A stretch of 64,000 nucleotides of DNA from Mangrovimonas xylaniphaga (GTDB lineage: Bacteria > Bacteroidota > Bacteroidia > Flavobacteriales > Flavobacteriaceae): assembly GCF_001280435.1 (NCBI RefSeq), contig NZ_LBIP01000018.1, positions 372,001 through 436,000 on the forward strand, read 5' to 3'. The notes beneath the pieces are model-generated. The model did no database searches, was not told the origin of the DNA, and saw only the letters and a program-made list of their open reading frames with translations. This document shows, one piece after another, positions 42,555 through 50,907 of this stretch (position 1 is the first letter of the stretch; the number at the start of each line of letters is the position of its first letter). Both the position numbers and the translations under genes were made by a program.

Positions 42555-43961
42555 TTATTTAATCTTCGAAATTTGTGCCATCAATTCAGCTTCGGCACAT
42601 AGTTTACCGTTTGCATAGGCATATCCCTGCATATGGCAGATGCCTCTTCTGATAGGTGTGATTAAATCACATTTAAAAATAAGCGTATCCCCTGGCACTA
42701 CTTTGTGTTTGAATTTCACTTTATCAATCTTCATGAAATATGTCAAGTAGTTTTCAGGGTCTGGTACGGTGCTCAACACCAAAATACCTCCCGTTTGCGC
42801 CATAGCCTCTACAATTAGAACTCCTGGCATTACTGGTGCTCCTGGGAAATGTCCGGCAAAGAACGGCTCGTTCATAGTCACGTTTTTCATACCGACCACG
42901 CAGCTATCAGACAATTCAAAGATTTTATCAATTAACAAAAATGGTTGTCTGTGAGGCAACATGGCCATAATTTGGTTGACATCCATTAAAGGTGTTTGAT
43001 TTAAATCTATAGTAGGAACGTTATTTCGTCTTTCGTTCTTAATGAGTTTAGACATTTGTTTAGCAAACTGAGTGTTTACAAAGTGTCCAGGCTTATTGGC
43101 GATGATTTTTCCTTTGATATGAGTACCTACCAAAGCCAAATCCCCTATTACATCCAAAAGCTTATGTCTTGCCGCTTCGTTTGGATGGTTCAAGGTTAAA
43201 TTATTCAAGATGCCGTTAGGCTTTATGGTAAGGTCATCTTTATCGAAGGCTACTTTCAGCTTTTCCAAAGTTTGTGGAGACAATTCCTTGTCAACATATA
43301 CAATGGCGTTGTTCAAGTCCCCCCCTTTAATTAAACCATGGTCCAAAAGCATTTCCAATTCATGCAAAAAGCTGAATGTACGGCAATCGGATATTTCTTC
43401 TTTGAAATCGGAAATATGGTTGAGGGTTGCGTTTTGTGTTCCCAACACTTTGGTTCCAAAATCAACCATAGTAGTCACTTGGTACTCCTTTGCAGGCATT
43501 ACAATAATTTCACTGCCTGATTCCTCATCGGTGTACGAAACAATCTCAGTAACTACGTATTCTTCTCTAAAATCGTCCTGCTCTACAATGCCCGCTTTTT
43601 CCAAAGCTTCTATAAAGTACTTAGAAGAACCGTCCATAATTGGTGGTTCTGAGGCGTTCAATTCAATGGTGACATTGTCCAAGTCCAAGCCTACCAAAGC
43701 CGCCAATACGTGCTCTGAAGTCTGGATTTTCACGCCATTTTTCTCTAGACAGGTCCCTCTTTGTGTATTCGTAACGTAAGTAACGTCAGCTTCAATAACC
43801 GGATTTCCTTCAAGGTCTACTCTTTCAAACGTAAACCCGTTGTTTACTGGAGCAGGTTTAAAAGTAAGCGTTACATCCTTGCCCGTGTGCAATCCAACAC
43901 CTGTTAAAGACACTTCTTTTTCTATGGTCTTTTGTCTAATGTCTGTTTTAATTATTGCCAT
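42555..43961 (-). CDS. lpxC-fabZ: LpxC-FabZ fusion: UDP-acyl-GlcNAc deacetylase / hydroxyacyl-ACP dehydratase
   Basis: A 468-residue fusion typical of Bacteroidota. The LpxC part (1-about 315) has [26 protein letters not shown] with a zinc His, and [19 protein letters not shown] with further zinc ligands. The FabZ part (about 325-468) has [14 protein letters not shown] and the active-site [20 protein letters not shown] with His and Glu. One protein thus commits UDP-acyl-GlcNAc to lipid A and supplies unsaturated intermediates to fatty-acid synthesis, keeping the two pathways in step. It overlaps lpxD by 14 bp. Confidence 0.97.
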   Translation of the reverse strand: MAIIKTDIRQKTIEKEVSLTGVGLHTGKDVTLTFKPAPVNNGFTFERVDLEGNPVIEADVTYVTNTQRGTCLEKNGVKIQTSEHVLAALVGLDLDNVTIELNASEPPIMDGSSKYFIEALEKAGIVEQDDFREEYVVTEIVSYTDEESGSEIIVMPAKEYQVTTMVDFGTKVLGTQNATLNHISDFKEEISDCRTFSFLHELEMLLDHGLIKGGDLNNAIVYVDKELSPQTLEKLKVAFDKDDLTIKPNGILNNLTLNHPNEAARHKLLDVIGDLALVGTHIKGKIIANKPGHFVNTQFAKQMSKLIKNERRNNVPTIDLNQTPLMDVNQIMAMLPHRQPFLLIDKIFELSDSCVVGMKNVTMNEPFFAGHFPGAPVMPGVLIVEAMAQTGGILVLSTVPDPENYLTYFMKIDKVKFKHKVVPGDTLIFKCDLITPIRRGICHMQGYAYANGKLCAEAELMAQISKIK

Positions 43962-44976
43962 TTACCTTTTTTTCGATTTCGTTTATATCTTTTACAATCT
44001 TTGGAAGATTTTTAAAGTGCACATAGGATTTGTTATACTCTCCATAGCCTAAGGCTGGGGATCCCTGAAGCACTTCATTATCCTTAATATTTCTTCCAAT
44101 CCCAGATTGCGCCTGTATTTTAACGTTATTTCCAATGCTTAAATGGCCTGCAATTCCTACCTGTCCTCCAATCTGACAATTTTGGCCTATTTTGGTAGAT
44201 CCTGCAACTCCGGTTTGAGCCGCAATCACTGTATTTTTTCCAACTTCAACGTTATGGGCAATTTGAATTTGGTTGTCTAACTTTACCCCTTTTCTAATTA
44301 TTGTAGAACCTAAAGTTGCTCTGTCAATAGTGGTTGTAGCCCCAATATCTACGTAATCTTCAATGATTACATTTCCTATTTGAGGAACTTTGGAATATTC
44401 TCCATTTTCATTAGGTGCAAATCCAAAACCATCGGCGCCAATAATGGCCCCAGAATTTATCACACAATGACTGCCAATTACGCAGTCTGAATACACCTTT
44501 GCCCCTGCAAACACGATTGTGTTGTCACCAATAGAAACATTGTCTCCAATATAAGCACTAGGGTATATTTTTACGTTGTTTCCAATCTTAACATTTTCAC
44601 CAAGATAGGAAAAAGCGCCCACATAAATATTTTCACCATATTTAGCCGTTTCCGATATGAAAGATGGTTGTTCAATACCGCTTTTGTTCAATTTAATATG
44701 GTTGTAATATTCCAACAACTTAGAAAATGATTTATAGGCATCTTCTACCTTAATCAAGGTAGTTGTGATAGGCTCTTCCACCACGAAATTGTGGTTAACA
44801 ATGGTAATAGATGCCTGCGTTGAATAAATATAAGGTTTGTATTTTGGATTCGCCAAAAAGGTAAGGGAACCTTGCGTTCCTTCCTCTATTTTAGAGAGTT
44901 TGTAGACCTCTACATCTGGATTTCCAACGACGTCTCCCTCTAAAATTTCTGCTATTTGTATTGCTGTAAATTTCAT
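43948..44976 (-). CDS. lpxD: LpxD: UDP-3-O-acyl-glucosamine N-acyltransferase
   Basis: A 342-residue trimeric left-handed beta-helix enzyme adding the N-linked acyl chain in lipid A synthesis. It starts [19 protein letters not shown] (ATG 44976; an in-frame TTG lies 9 bp upstream). Seen are the LpxD non-repeat domain, hexapeptide repeats, [19 protein letters not shown], and the catalytic His in [12 protein letters not shown]. It lies 26 bp after the HD-domain gene and overlaps lpxC-fabZ. Confidence 0.95.
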   Translation of the reverse strand: MKFTAIQIAEILEGDVVGNPDVEVYKLSKIEEGTQGSLTFLANPKYKPYIYSTQASITIVNHNFVVEEPITTTLIKVEDAYKSFSKLLEYYNHIKLNKSGIEQPSFISETAKYGENIYVGAFSYLGENVKIGNNVKIYPSAYIGDNVSIGDNTIVFAGAKVYSDCVIGSHCVINSGAIIGADGFGFAPNENGEYSKVPQIGNVIIEDYVDIGATTTIDRATLGSTIIRKGVKLDNQIQIAHNVEVGKNTVIAAQTGVAGSTKIGQNCQIGGQVGIAGHLSIGNNVKIQAQSGIGRNIKDNEVLQGSPALGYGEYNKSYVHFKNLPKIVKDINEIEKKVNGNN

Positions 44977-45001
44977 CAGTGGCAAAAATAGAAAAAATGT
45001 A

Positions 45002-46234
45002 TCACATTTTGTCTTTAGGATAACATATATAATATTTAGTCACAGGTTTGGACAGTGCTTTAATATGGAATTGACCACTAGCCTTTCCTATTTTTACAAT
45101 TTTGCCAGTTTTCTTTAAAATTTGAATAGGTTGATACTTATGATTGTATGCTTGATTGGAAATATCTCCAGCAAACACAAAATATGAGGCCTCATATTCT
45201 GAAATTCCATACATGTCCCTCAAGACCTGTAATTGCTTTTCAATCTCGTCTTGTTTAACTTTTTTCTCTTTCAACTTTATTTTCAAGAGGCTTCTATTAA
45301 TGATCATGCTGCTTAAATTACTAAGCACAAAGTCGTCATGATGTTGCCATTCCTTCATTGCTGAAATAATGTCGTTATCATCCAACCTAGAAAACAATTC
45401 CAAATCCTCTTCACTAAAATTTTCAACAGTCACCTCACGTTCTAAGAAATAAGAAAGAGGTTTGCTAGCGTTCAAATAAATTCCAGAACTGGTAAGTTCC
45501 TTAGCCCGCTTCAATACACGAGTTAACAATTGCTCGGCCACCAATCCAGTCTTATGTAAATATACCTGCCAATACATGAACCTACGGGCAATCAAAAACT
45601 TCTCTACACTGTAAATGGCCTTCTCTTCTACTACCAATTGATCATCCACCACGTTAAACATGGTAATTAAGCGCTCACTATTCACATTACCTTCCGCTAC
45701 ACCTGTATAAAAACTGTCTCGTTTAAGGTAATCTGAACGATCCATATCCAACTGACTCGAGATTAATTGGCACATGAATTGACGGTGGTAATTTCCTTTG
45801 AAAATGTCTAGAGCAAGCGTTAAACTTCCGTTAAATTCTTCATTCAAACGCTCCATAAATAAGAGAGAAATGGTCTCATGGGAGACTCCATTTACAATAC
45901 TATGTTCCATAGCATGCGAAAATGGTCCGTGGCCAATATCGTGTAATAGGATAGCAATATAAAGCGCATTTTCTTCTTCTTCGGAAATCTCAACTCCTTT
46001 AAACCTTAGCACATTCAAGGCTTTTTGCATTAAATGCATACAACCTATAGCGTGATGGAATCGTGTGTGGTGCGCCCCTGGATATACTAAATAGGACATA
46101 CCCATTTGTGTGATTCTTCTTAGGCGTTGAAAATATTTGTGTTCAATCAAATCAAAAATCAACGAATTGGGAATAGTAATAAATCCGTAAATTGGGTCGT
46201 TAAATATTTTGAGTTTGTTTACCTTATTATTCAA
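45002..46234 (-). CDS. HD-domain phosphohydrolase (dGTPase/SAMHD1-like)
   Basis: A 410-residue metal-dependent phosphohydrolase. It begins [17 protein letters not shown] and has the HD set [27 protein letters not shown] and [17 protein letters not shown], typical of the YdhJ/SAMHD1-like branch acting on (d)NTPs. The start is TTG at 46234; no ATG exists upstream in frame. It leads the lipid A operon and is divergent from porX with only 34 bp between. Confidence 0.85.
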   Translation of the reverse strand: MNNKVNKLKIFNDPIYGFITIPNSLIFDLIEHKYFQRLRRITQMGMSYLVYPGAHHTRFHHAIGCMHLMQKALNVLRFKGVEISEEEENALYIAILLHDIGHGPFSHAMEHSIVNGVSHETISLLFMERLNEEFNGSLTLALDIFKGNYHRQFMCQLISSQLDMDRSDYLKRDSFYTGVAEGNVNSERLITMFNVVDDQLVVEEKAIYSVEKFLIARRFMYWQVYLHKTGLVAEQLLTRVLKRAKELTSSGIYLNASKPLSYFLEREVTVENFSEEDLELFSRLDDNDIISAMKEWQHHDDFVLSNLSSMIINRSLLKIKLKEKKVKQDEIEKQLQVLRDMYGISEYEASYFVFAGDISNQAYNHKYQPIQILKKTGKIVKIGKASGQFHIKALSKPVTKYYICYPKDKM

Positions 46235-46268
46235 ACTTGAGCTATTACATTAATTTAAACAAATATAC

Positions 46269-47822
46269 ATGAACCAAATAAATATTCTTTGGGTTGATGA
46301 TGAAATCGACTTACTTAAGCCACACATACTATTCTTAGAGAAAAAACAATATAATGTAACCACTTGCCAAAGTGGTACGGAAGCTCTAGAGGTCATTAAT
46401 AACTCAAATTTTGACATCGTTTTTCTTGATGAAAACATGCCAGGGCTTACAGGTTTGGAAACTTTGACGGAAATAAAGGAAAAACGTGCCAATATTCCTG
46501 TGGTAATGATTACAAAGAGTGAAGAGGAATATATTATGGAGGAAGCGATTGGTAGTAAAATTGCCGATTATTTAATAAAACCCGTGAACCCAAACCAAAT
46601 ATTACTGAGTTTAAAGAAGAATTTGGATCACTCGCGATTAATTTCTGAAAAGACCACTTCCAATTACCAACAGGAGTTCCGCAAGATTGCTATGGACTTG
46701 ACCATGGTAAACAGTTATGAAGAATGGGAAGAGCTTTACCAAAAACTACTTTACTGGGAACTACAGTTAGAGGATATTGAAGATGTGGGAATGACTGAAA
46801 TATTGGAATCTCAAAAGAATGAAGCTAACCTACAATTTGGCAAATTTGTAGAAAAGAATTACGCTTCTTGGTTTAACGATGTTGAAGATGCTCCGATTAT
46901 GTCGCATAGACTATTTAAGGAAAAAGTAGTCCCAGAACTGAGCAAAGAGCAGCCCACGTTATTGGTGGTTATTGACAATTTACGTTATGACCAATGGAAA
47001 TCCTTCGAGCCATTTGTAAGCAATTATTATAAAAAGGCCTCCGAAGAACCATATTTTAGTATTCTTCCAACAGCTACACAATATGCCCGAAATGCAATCT
47101 TCTCAGGATTAATGCCGGGGGATATGGAAAAATTGCATCCAGACCTATGGAAAAATGACACGGACGAAGGTGGTAAAAATTTGCATGAAGAAGAATTTTT
47201 GGAACATCAGTTGAAACGATTGGGGCTTAGAGACCTAAAATTCGAATATCACAAAATCACAAATCTTAAATCAGGAAAAAAACTGGTCGATAATTTTAAG
47301 GCTTTAAAAAATAATGATCTTACGGTGGTGGTCTATAATTTTGTGGACATGCTCTCACACTCCAAAACGGAAATGGAAGTAGTAAAGGAATTAGCGTCAA
47401 ATGATAAAGCTTATAGATCCTTAACCCAAAGTTGGTTTAAAAACTCTCCTCTCTTGGAAATGATCCAGCAAGCTCAGCTTTTAGGCTTTAAATTAATATT
47501 GACTACGGATCATGGCACTATTAATGTCAAAAACCCCTCAAAAGTTATTGGTGATAGAGACACAAGCTTAAATTTAAGATACAAAACAGGTAGAAGTTTG
47601 ACTTATGAAAACAAGGATGTTTACGCAATTAAAGATCCTAAATCGGTTAATCTGCCTTCTATTAATATGACGAGTTCCTTTATTTTTGCTAAGGGAGATG
47701 CGTTTTTGGCGTATCCAAATAATTATAATCATTACGTAAGTTATTACCGTAATACCTATCAACATGGGGGGATTTCACTGGAAGAAATGATTATACCATT
47801 TGTGGTTCTACAGCCAAAATAA
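46269..47822 (+). CDS. porX: PorX: response regulator with PglZ domain, T9SS regulator
   Basis: A 517-residue two-domain regulator. Residues 1-about 120 are a receiver with acidic pair D10-D11 (LWVDDEIDLL), phospho-acceptor D54 (FLDENMPG) and the Lys in MITKSEEEY. Residues about 160-515 are a PglZ/alkaline-phosphatase-like domain with TLLVVIDNLRYDQWKSF, TATQYARNAIFSGLMPGD and ILTTDHGTINV. In Porphyromonas and Flavobacteriia PorX governs the type IX secretion system; here a T9SS cargo protein is encoded 3 kb away. The sensor PorY is not in the window. Confidence 0.92.
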   Translation: MNQINILWVDDEIDLLKPHILFLEKKQYNVTTCQSGTEALEVINNSNFDIVFLDENMPGLTGLETLTEIKEKRANIPVVMITKSEEEYIMEEAIGSKIADYLIKPVNPNQILLSLKKNLDHSRLISEKTTSNYQQEFRKIAMDLTMVNSYEEWEELYQKLLYWELQLEDIEDVGMTEILESQKNEANLQFGKFVEKNYASWFNDVEDAPIMSHRLFKEKVVPELSKEQPTLLVVIDNLRYDQWKSFEPFVSNYYKKASEEPYFSILPTATQYARNAIFSGLMPGDMEKLHPDLWKNDTDEGGKNLHEEEFLEHQLKRLGLRDLKFEYHKITNLKSGKKLVDNFKALKNNDLTVVVYNFVDMLSHSKTEMEVVKELASNDKAYRSLTQSWFKNSPLLEMIQQAQLLGFKLILTTDHGTINVKNPSKVIGDRDTSLNLRYKTGRSLTYENKDVYAIKDPKSVNLPSINMTSSFIFAKGDAFLAYPNNYNHYVSYYRNTYQHGGISLEEMIIPFVVLQPK

Positions 47823-47922
47823 TCTATGTAATACAAAAATATCCGACGAAATACTTGTTTTTTTAGGAATTTCATATTTTTATTCCTATTATTGTAACTA
47901 TAATTATTTAATACATATCCGA

Positions 47923-48378
47923 TTGGAAATCGCCTACCAAATATATGATATTGAAAACGTTGCTAAAAAGGTTTTAAATGAAATCAACTCAAAAACCATT
48001 TTGTTTTATGGTGAAATGGGTGTTGGAAAAACAACTTTAGTAAAAGCTTTGGTAAAGGCTTTAGGCAGCAATGATGCGGTGAGTAGTCCTACATTTTCAA
48101 TTGTAAATGAATACAAACTTGAAAAAGGCTATATCTATCATTTCGACTTTTACAGAATAGAAGATGAAGAAGAAGCTCTTAATTTTGGTTTGGAAGAATA
48201 CCTATTCAGTGATCAATGGCTTTTGATGGAATGGCCTGAAAAAATTCCATCATTATTGCCAGAAGAAGCCGTTTGTATAGAAATTGTAACTGATGAAAAT
48301 GGCCAGAGAACTTTGAAATTAACCCAAAACATAAAACTAACTGGACAAGACAACATGAAACCTCAAAATTTTTTGTAA
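47923..48378 (+). CDS. tsaE: TsaE: tRNA threonylcarbamoyladenosine synthesis ATPase
   Basis: A 151-residue P-loop ATPase that works with TsaB and TsaD in making the t6A modification of tRNA. It has the Walker A loop GEMGVGKTTLVK (from residue 30), SSPTFSIVNEY, YHFDFYRIEDEEE and LLMEWPEKIP. The start I choose is TTG 47923, giving LEIAYQIYDIENVAKKVL, which fits the family N-terminus; a longer frame from 47800 overlaps porX and has an unlikely, Tyr-rich leader. Spacing to porX is then 100 bp. Confidence 0.88.
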   Translation: MEIAYQIYDIENVAKKVLNEINSKTILFYGEMGVGKTTLVKALVKALGSNDAVSSPTFSIVNEYKLEKGYIYHFDFYRIEDEEEALNFGLEEYLFSDQWLLMEWPEKIPSLLPEEAVCIEIVTDENGQRTLKLTQNIKLTGQDNMKPQNFL

Positions 48379-48496
48379 AAAATTAAGTGTTTTCCCACCT
48401 TACTATCGCTAAAGACTACGGAAAAACCGTAACATACTGGGGATTTATAAAAAAGATTTTAACATTTCTTTAACAGTTTTTGTAAGCTGTTACGTA

Positions 48497-48504
48497 TAAA
48501 TTTG
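48497..48504 (+). promoter_or_regulatory. Putative -7 box TAAATTTG
   Basis: TAAATTTG matches the TAnnTTTG consensus and lies 32 bp before the ATG of the exported microprotein. TTTG occurs upstream at 48479, but the spacing is short, so confidence is limited. Confidence 0.4.
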
Positions 48505-48536
48505 AATCAAATTAATTAATTAAATCCCTTGAAATT

Positions 48537-48680
48537 ATGAAAACTAAAAAGTATGTATTAGCGATTGCTATTTTTGGTGGAGTGTTGTTTGCAGCTCAGG
48601 CTACAAATTTAATCGACCTAAATGATCAAATCAAAACTGAAATCGAGAAAAAGCCAAGACCAATCATTCCTGGTACCTAA
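48537..48680 (+). CDS. Exported microprotein, 47 residues
   Basis: A short frame from ATG 48537 to TAA 48680. Residues 1-22 form a clear signal peptide (MKTKKYVLAIAIFGGVLF, then AAQA before the likely cut). The mature peptide is about 25 residues: TNLIDLNDQIKTEIEKKP and RPIIPGT. Support comes from the leader (TAAATTTG box, TTAATTAATTAA 13 bp before ATG), which is like that of ordinary genes here, and from the signal-peptide composition. Its last 59 bp overlap the start of the next gene in another frame. The function is unknown. Confidence 0.7.
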   Translation: MKTKKYVLAIAIFGGVLFAAQATNLIDLNDQIKTEIEKKPRPIIPGT

Positions 48681-49176
48681 AAAAATTACTAAGAAATTAG
48701 TTTTAGGGAGTATAATTGCTACTATTATTGCAGCTACTCCCTTTTTTTATACGTTGTATGAAGGTGTTCCATCTGTTAAAGTTTGGAACACTTTTTTATT
48801 TACATATGATAGTAAATTATGGGAGGATGCCAACTATGCAATGTGGGTAATAACAGGAAAAGTTGTCCCCTTAATATTGCTTTTAATATGGTTTTTTACC
48901 TGTAGACACTGGTGGTATCATACTTTGTTGGTCCCCATTTTAATGTATCCAATTCAAATTATAAAAACCATTGAAGGTGACACAAGATATATTGACGAAG
49001 TTCAATGGATCTACATGCTTCCGATTATGGCGATTGTCATTCCTTCTATTTATTTAATTAGAGCTAGAATGTTCAATAAAATAAATGAAGCTGATAAAAC
49101 TATGCAGGAGCTTGAAGATGAATTTAAGATTGGTCCTCCAAAAAATGTCATGGGGAGACTTAAAGATTACTTTTAG
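48622..49176 (+). CDS. Unknown membrane protein, 184 residues
   Basis: Four hydrophobic helices (VLGSIIATIIAATPFFYTLY, VVPLILLLIWFFTCRHWWY, LLVPILMYPIQIIKT, YMLPIMAIVIPSIYLI) follow a very basic N-terminus. An acidic C-terminal tail contains a helix (KTMQELEDEFKIG). I do not recognise the family. The first ATG (48622) is inside the microprotein frame, giving a 59-bp overlap; an internal non-ATG start after 48680 cannot be excluded. Translational coupling with the microprotein is likely. Confidence 0.7.
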   Translation: MIKSKLKSRKSQDQSFLVPKKITKKLVLGSIIATIIAATPFFYTLYEGVPSVKVWNTFLFTYDSKLWEDANYAMWVITGKVVPLILLLIWFFTCRHWWYHTLLVPILMYPIQIIKTIEGDTRYIDEVQWIYMLPIMAIVIPSIYLIRARMFNKINEADKTMQELEDEFKIGPPKNVMGRLKDYF

Positions 49177-49236
49177 TACTAAATCCAATTTTATATCAAA
49201 AATTTATTTGTAATTTGAGTTTTTAATTTGACTTAA

Positions 49237-50436
49237 ATGAGCAAACCCTTATCTCCTTTTACAAAGGCACAGCTTTTACCCCTAGAAGAGACTTTAGAAG
49301 TATACAAAAAGAAAGGTGAACTTTTCATAGGAATTCCCAAAGAAACCCATTTTCAAGAAAAAAGGGTATGTCTAACACCAGATGCCGTTTCGGCCTTAGT
49401 TTCAAACGGTCATAAAGTAATGGTGGAGTCTGGCGCTGGGGAAGGCGCCAATTTTAGAGACAAAAGTTATAGTGATGCAGGAGCTGAAGTCACTAGAGAT
49501 ACCGCAAAAGTTTTTGCAAACCCTATTATCCTAAAGGTAGAACCGCCTTCTCTTGATGAGATTAAGCTCATCAACCCCCACACATTATTGATTTCAGCAT
49601 TACAGCTCAAAACACAACAAAAAAAATATTTTGAAGCTCTAGCAGCCAAACGAATTACCGCCCTGGCTTTTGAATTTATTAAAGATGAAGATGGTGCGTA
49701 CCCCGTTGTAAGATCCTTAAGTGAAATTGCAGGAACTGCTTCTATTTTAATTGCATCGGAATTATTGTCTAATATTAATGGAGGAAATGGTTTGATGTTC
49801 GGAAATATTACTGGCGTGCCTCCTACCGAAGTAGTGATTATTGGAGCTGGTACAGTGGGTGAATTTGCGGCACGTTCAGCGATTGGTTTGGGGGCAAACG
49901 TTAAGATGTTCGACAACTCCATTTCCAAGTTAAGAAATGTTCAATTCAATTTAGGGCAAACAATCTATACATCTACAATTCAACCCAAAAATCTTATCAA
50001 GGCATTAAAGCGCTGTGATATTGCTATTGGTGCTGTAAGAGGATCGAATAGAGCGCCTGTAATTGTTACCGAGGACATGGTGAGTTGTATGAAGTCTGGT
50101 TCCGTAATTATTGATGTGAGCATTGATATGGGCGGTTGTTTTGAGACTAGTGAAGTCACCAATCACGACAAGCCCACTTTTGATTACAATGGAGTCACTC
50201 ATTATTGTGTTCCAAATATTCCCGCACGCTATTCTAGATCGGCTTCTGTGACCATAAGTAACATCTTTACACCTTATTTATTGCAGATAGGTGAAGATGG
50301 AGGCATTGAAGATGCCATCAGATATGATCGCGGTTTAAAAAATGGGTTGTATTTTTACCACGGAATTCTAACTAATAAATCTGTTGCAGATTGGTTCAGT
50401 TTGAGTTACAGTGATGTAAATCTTCTAATTTTTTAA
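49237..50436 (+). CDS. ald: Alanine dehydrogenase (AlaDH/PNT family)
   Basis: A 399-residue NAD-dependent enzyme converting L-alanine to pyruvate and ammonia or back. Seen are FIGIPKETHFQEKRVCLTPDAV (catalytic region), ESGAGEGANFRDKSY, ILKVEPPSLDEI, the Rossmann motif VIIGAGTVGEFAARSA and IDVSIDMGGCFETS. The N-terminal 30 residues are an extension common in Bacteroidota members. The related transhydrogenase alpha subunit is longer or has membrane helices, which are absent. It is followed 7 bp later by a DUF4258-type gene. Confidence 0.9.
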   Translation: MSKPLSPFTKAQLLPLEETLEVYKKKGELFIGIPKETHFQEKRVCLTPDAVSALVSNGHKVMVESGAGEGANFRDKSYSDAGAEVTRDTAKVFANPIILKVEPPSLDEIKLINPHTLLISALQLKTQQKKYFEALAAKRITALAFEFIKDEDGAYPVVRSLSEIAGTASILIASELLSNINGGNGLMFGNITGVPPTEVVIIGAGTVGEFAARSAIGLGANVKMFDNSISKLRNVQFNLGQTIYTSTIQPKNLIKALKRCDIAIGAVRGSNRAPVIVTEDMVSCMKSGSVIIDVSIDMGGCFETSEVTNHDKPTFDYNGVTHYCVPNIPARYSRSASVTISNIFTPYLLQIGEDGGIEDAIRYDRGLKNGLYFYHGILTNKSVADWFSLSYSDVNLLIF

Positions 50437-50443
50437 ATATTAT

Positions 50444-50815
50444 ATGAAATTAATACAACGTATTGGATACTACTTAGGTGGTTTTTCCATTGGATTAATA
50501 TTTTTAGCCTTTTTCCTTCGAGGAAAAAATACTTCTTGTGATTATGGGCCCAACGCCCGAACTATAAAAAATATAGCACTAAAAAAGAAAGTCTATTCTA
50601 AGGAAGCTTTGGCAACTATGCAATTGCATGATTTGGATACAACTGCTGTTTCTAACCTTATATGGTCTGGAAACGTGAATTTCTCGAAGAGCAACACGAA
50701 GCCTGAAGATTGTAAAACTTACGTGATTGAGAATTCTTTAGAAAGCAATGAAGTTGTAATTGATATTGAAAATTGCGATTCACTAGCTACAATAGTTTTG
50801 TTGCATTTTAAATAG
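50444..50815 (+). CDS. DUF4258-type membrane-anchored protein
   Basis: A 123-residue protein with one N-terminal helix (YLGGFSIGLIFLAFFL) that anchors it, then a small domain resembling DUF4258: SCDYGPNARTIKNI, HDLDTTAVSNLIWSG and CKTYVIENSLESNEVVIDI with three Cys in the outer part. DUF4258 relates loosely to the RelE-like/BECR fold, but no toxin activity is claimed. It starts 7 bp after the alanine dehydrogenase stop and ends before a strong terminator. Confidence 0.75.
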   Translation: MKLIQRIGYYLGGFSIGLIFLAFFLRGKNTSCDYGPNARTIKNIALKKKVYSKEALATMQLHDLDTTAVSNLIWSGNVNFSKSNTKPEDCKTYVIENSLESNEVVIDIENCDSLATIVLLHFK

Positions 50816-50851
50816 TCGTTTCTGTTTAAAACTAAAGTCATTATATAAAAT

Positions 50852-50884
50852 AAAAAAGCGCGACAATTACGTCGCGCTTTTTTT
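50852..50884. terminator. Strong bidirectional terminator
   Basis: AAAAAAGCGCGAC (50852-50864) and GTCGCGCTTTTTTT (50871-50884) with a 6-nt loop. The GC-rich core and T/A runs serve both converging genes. Confidence 0.93.
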
Positions 50885-50907
50885 ATACTCTTTTCAAGTT
50901 ATAACTT

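Noticed and set aside
47864-47888. 7-bp hairpin between porX and tsaE
   Set aside because: Short, AT-rich and without a T run; not a convincing terminator.
47800-47922. TsaE start at 47800
   Set aside because: It overlaps porX and adds a Tyr/Cys-rich leader foreign to the family; TTG 47923 fits the known N-terminus.
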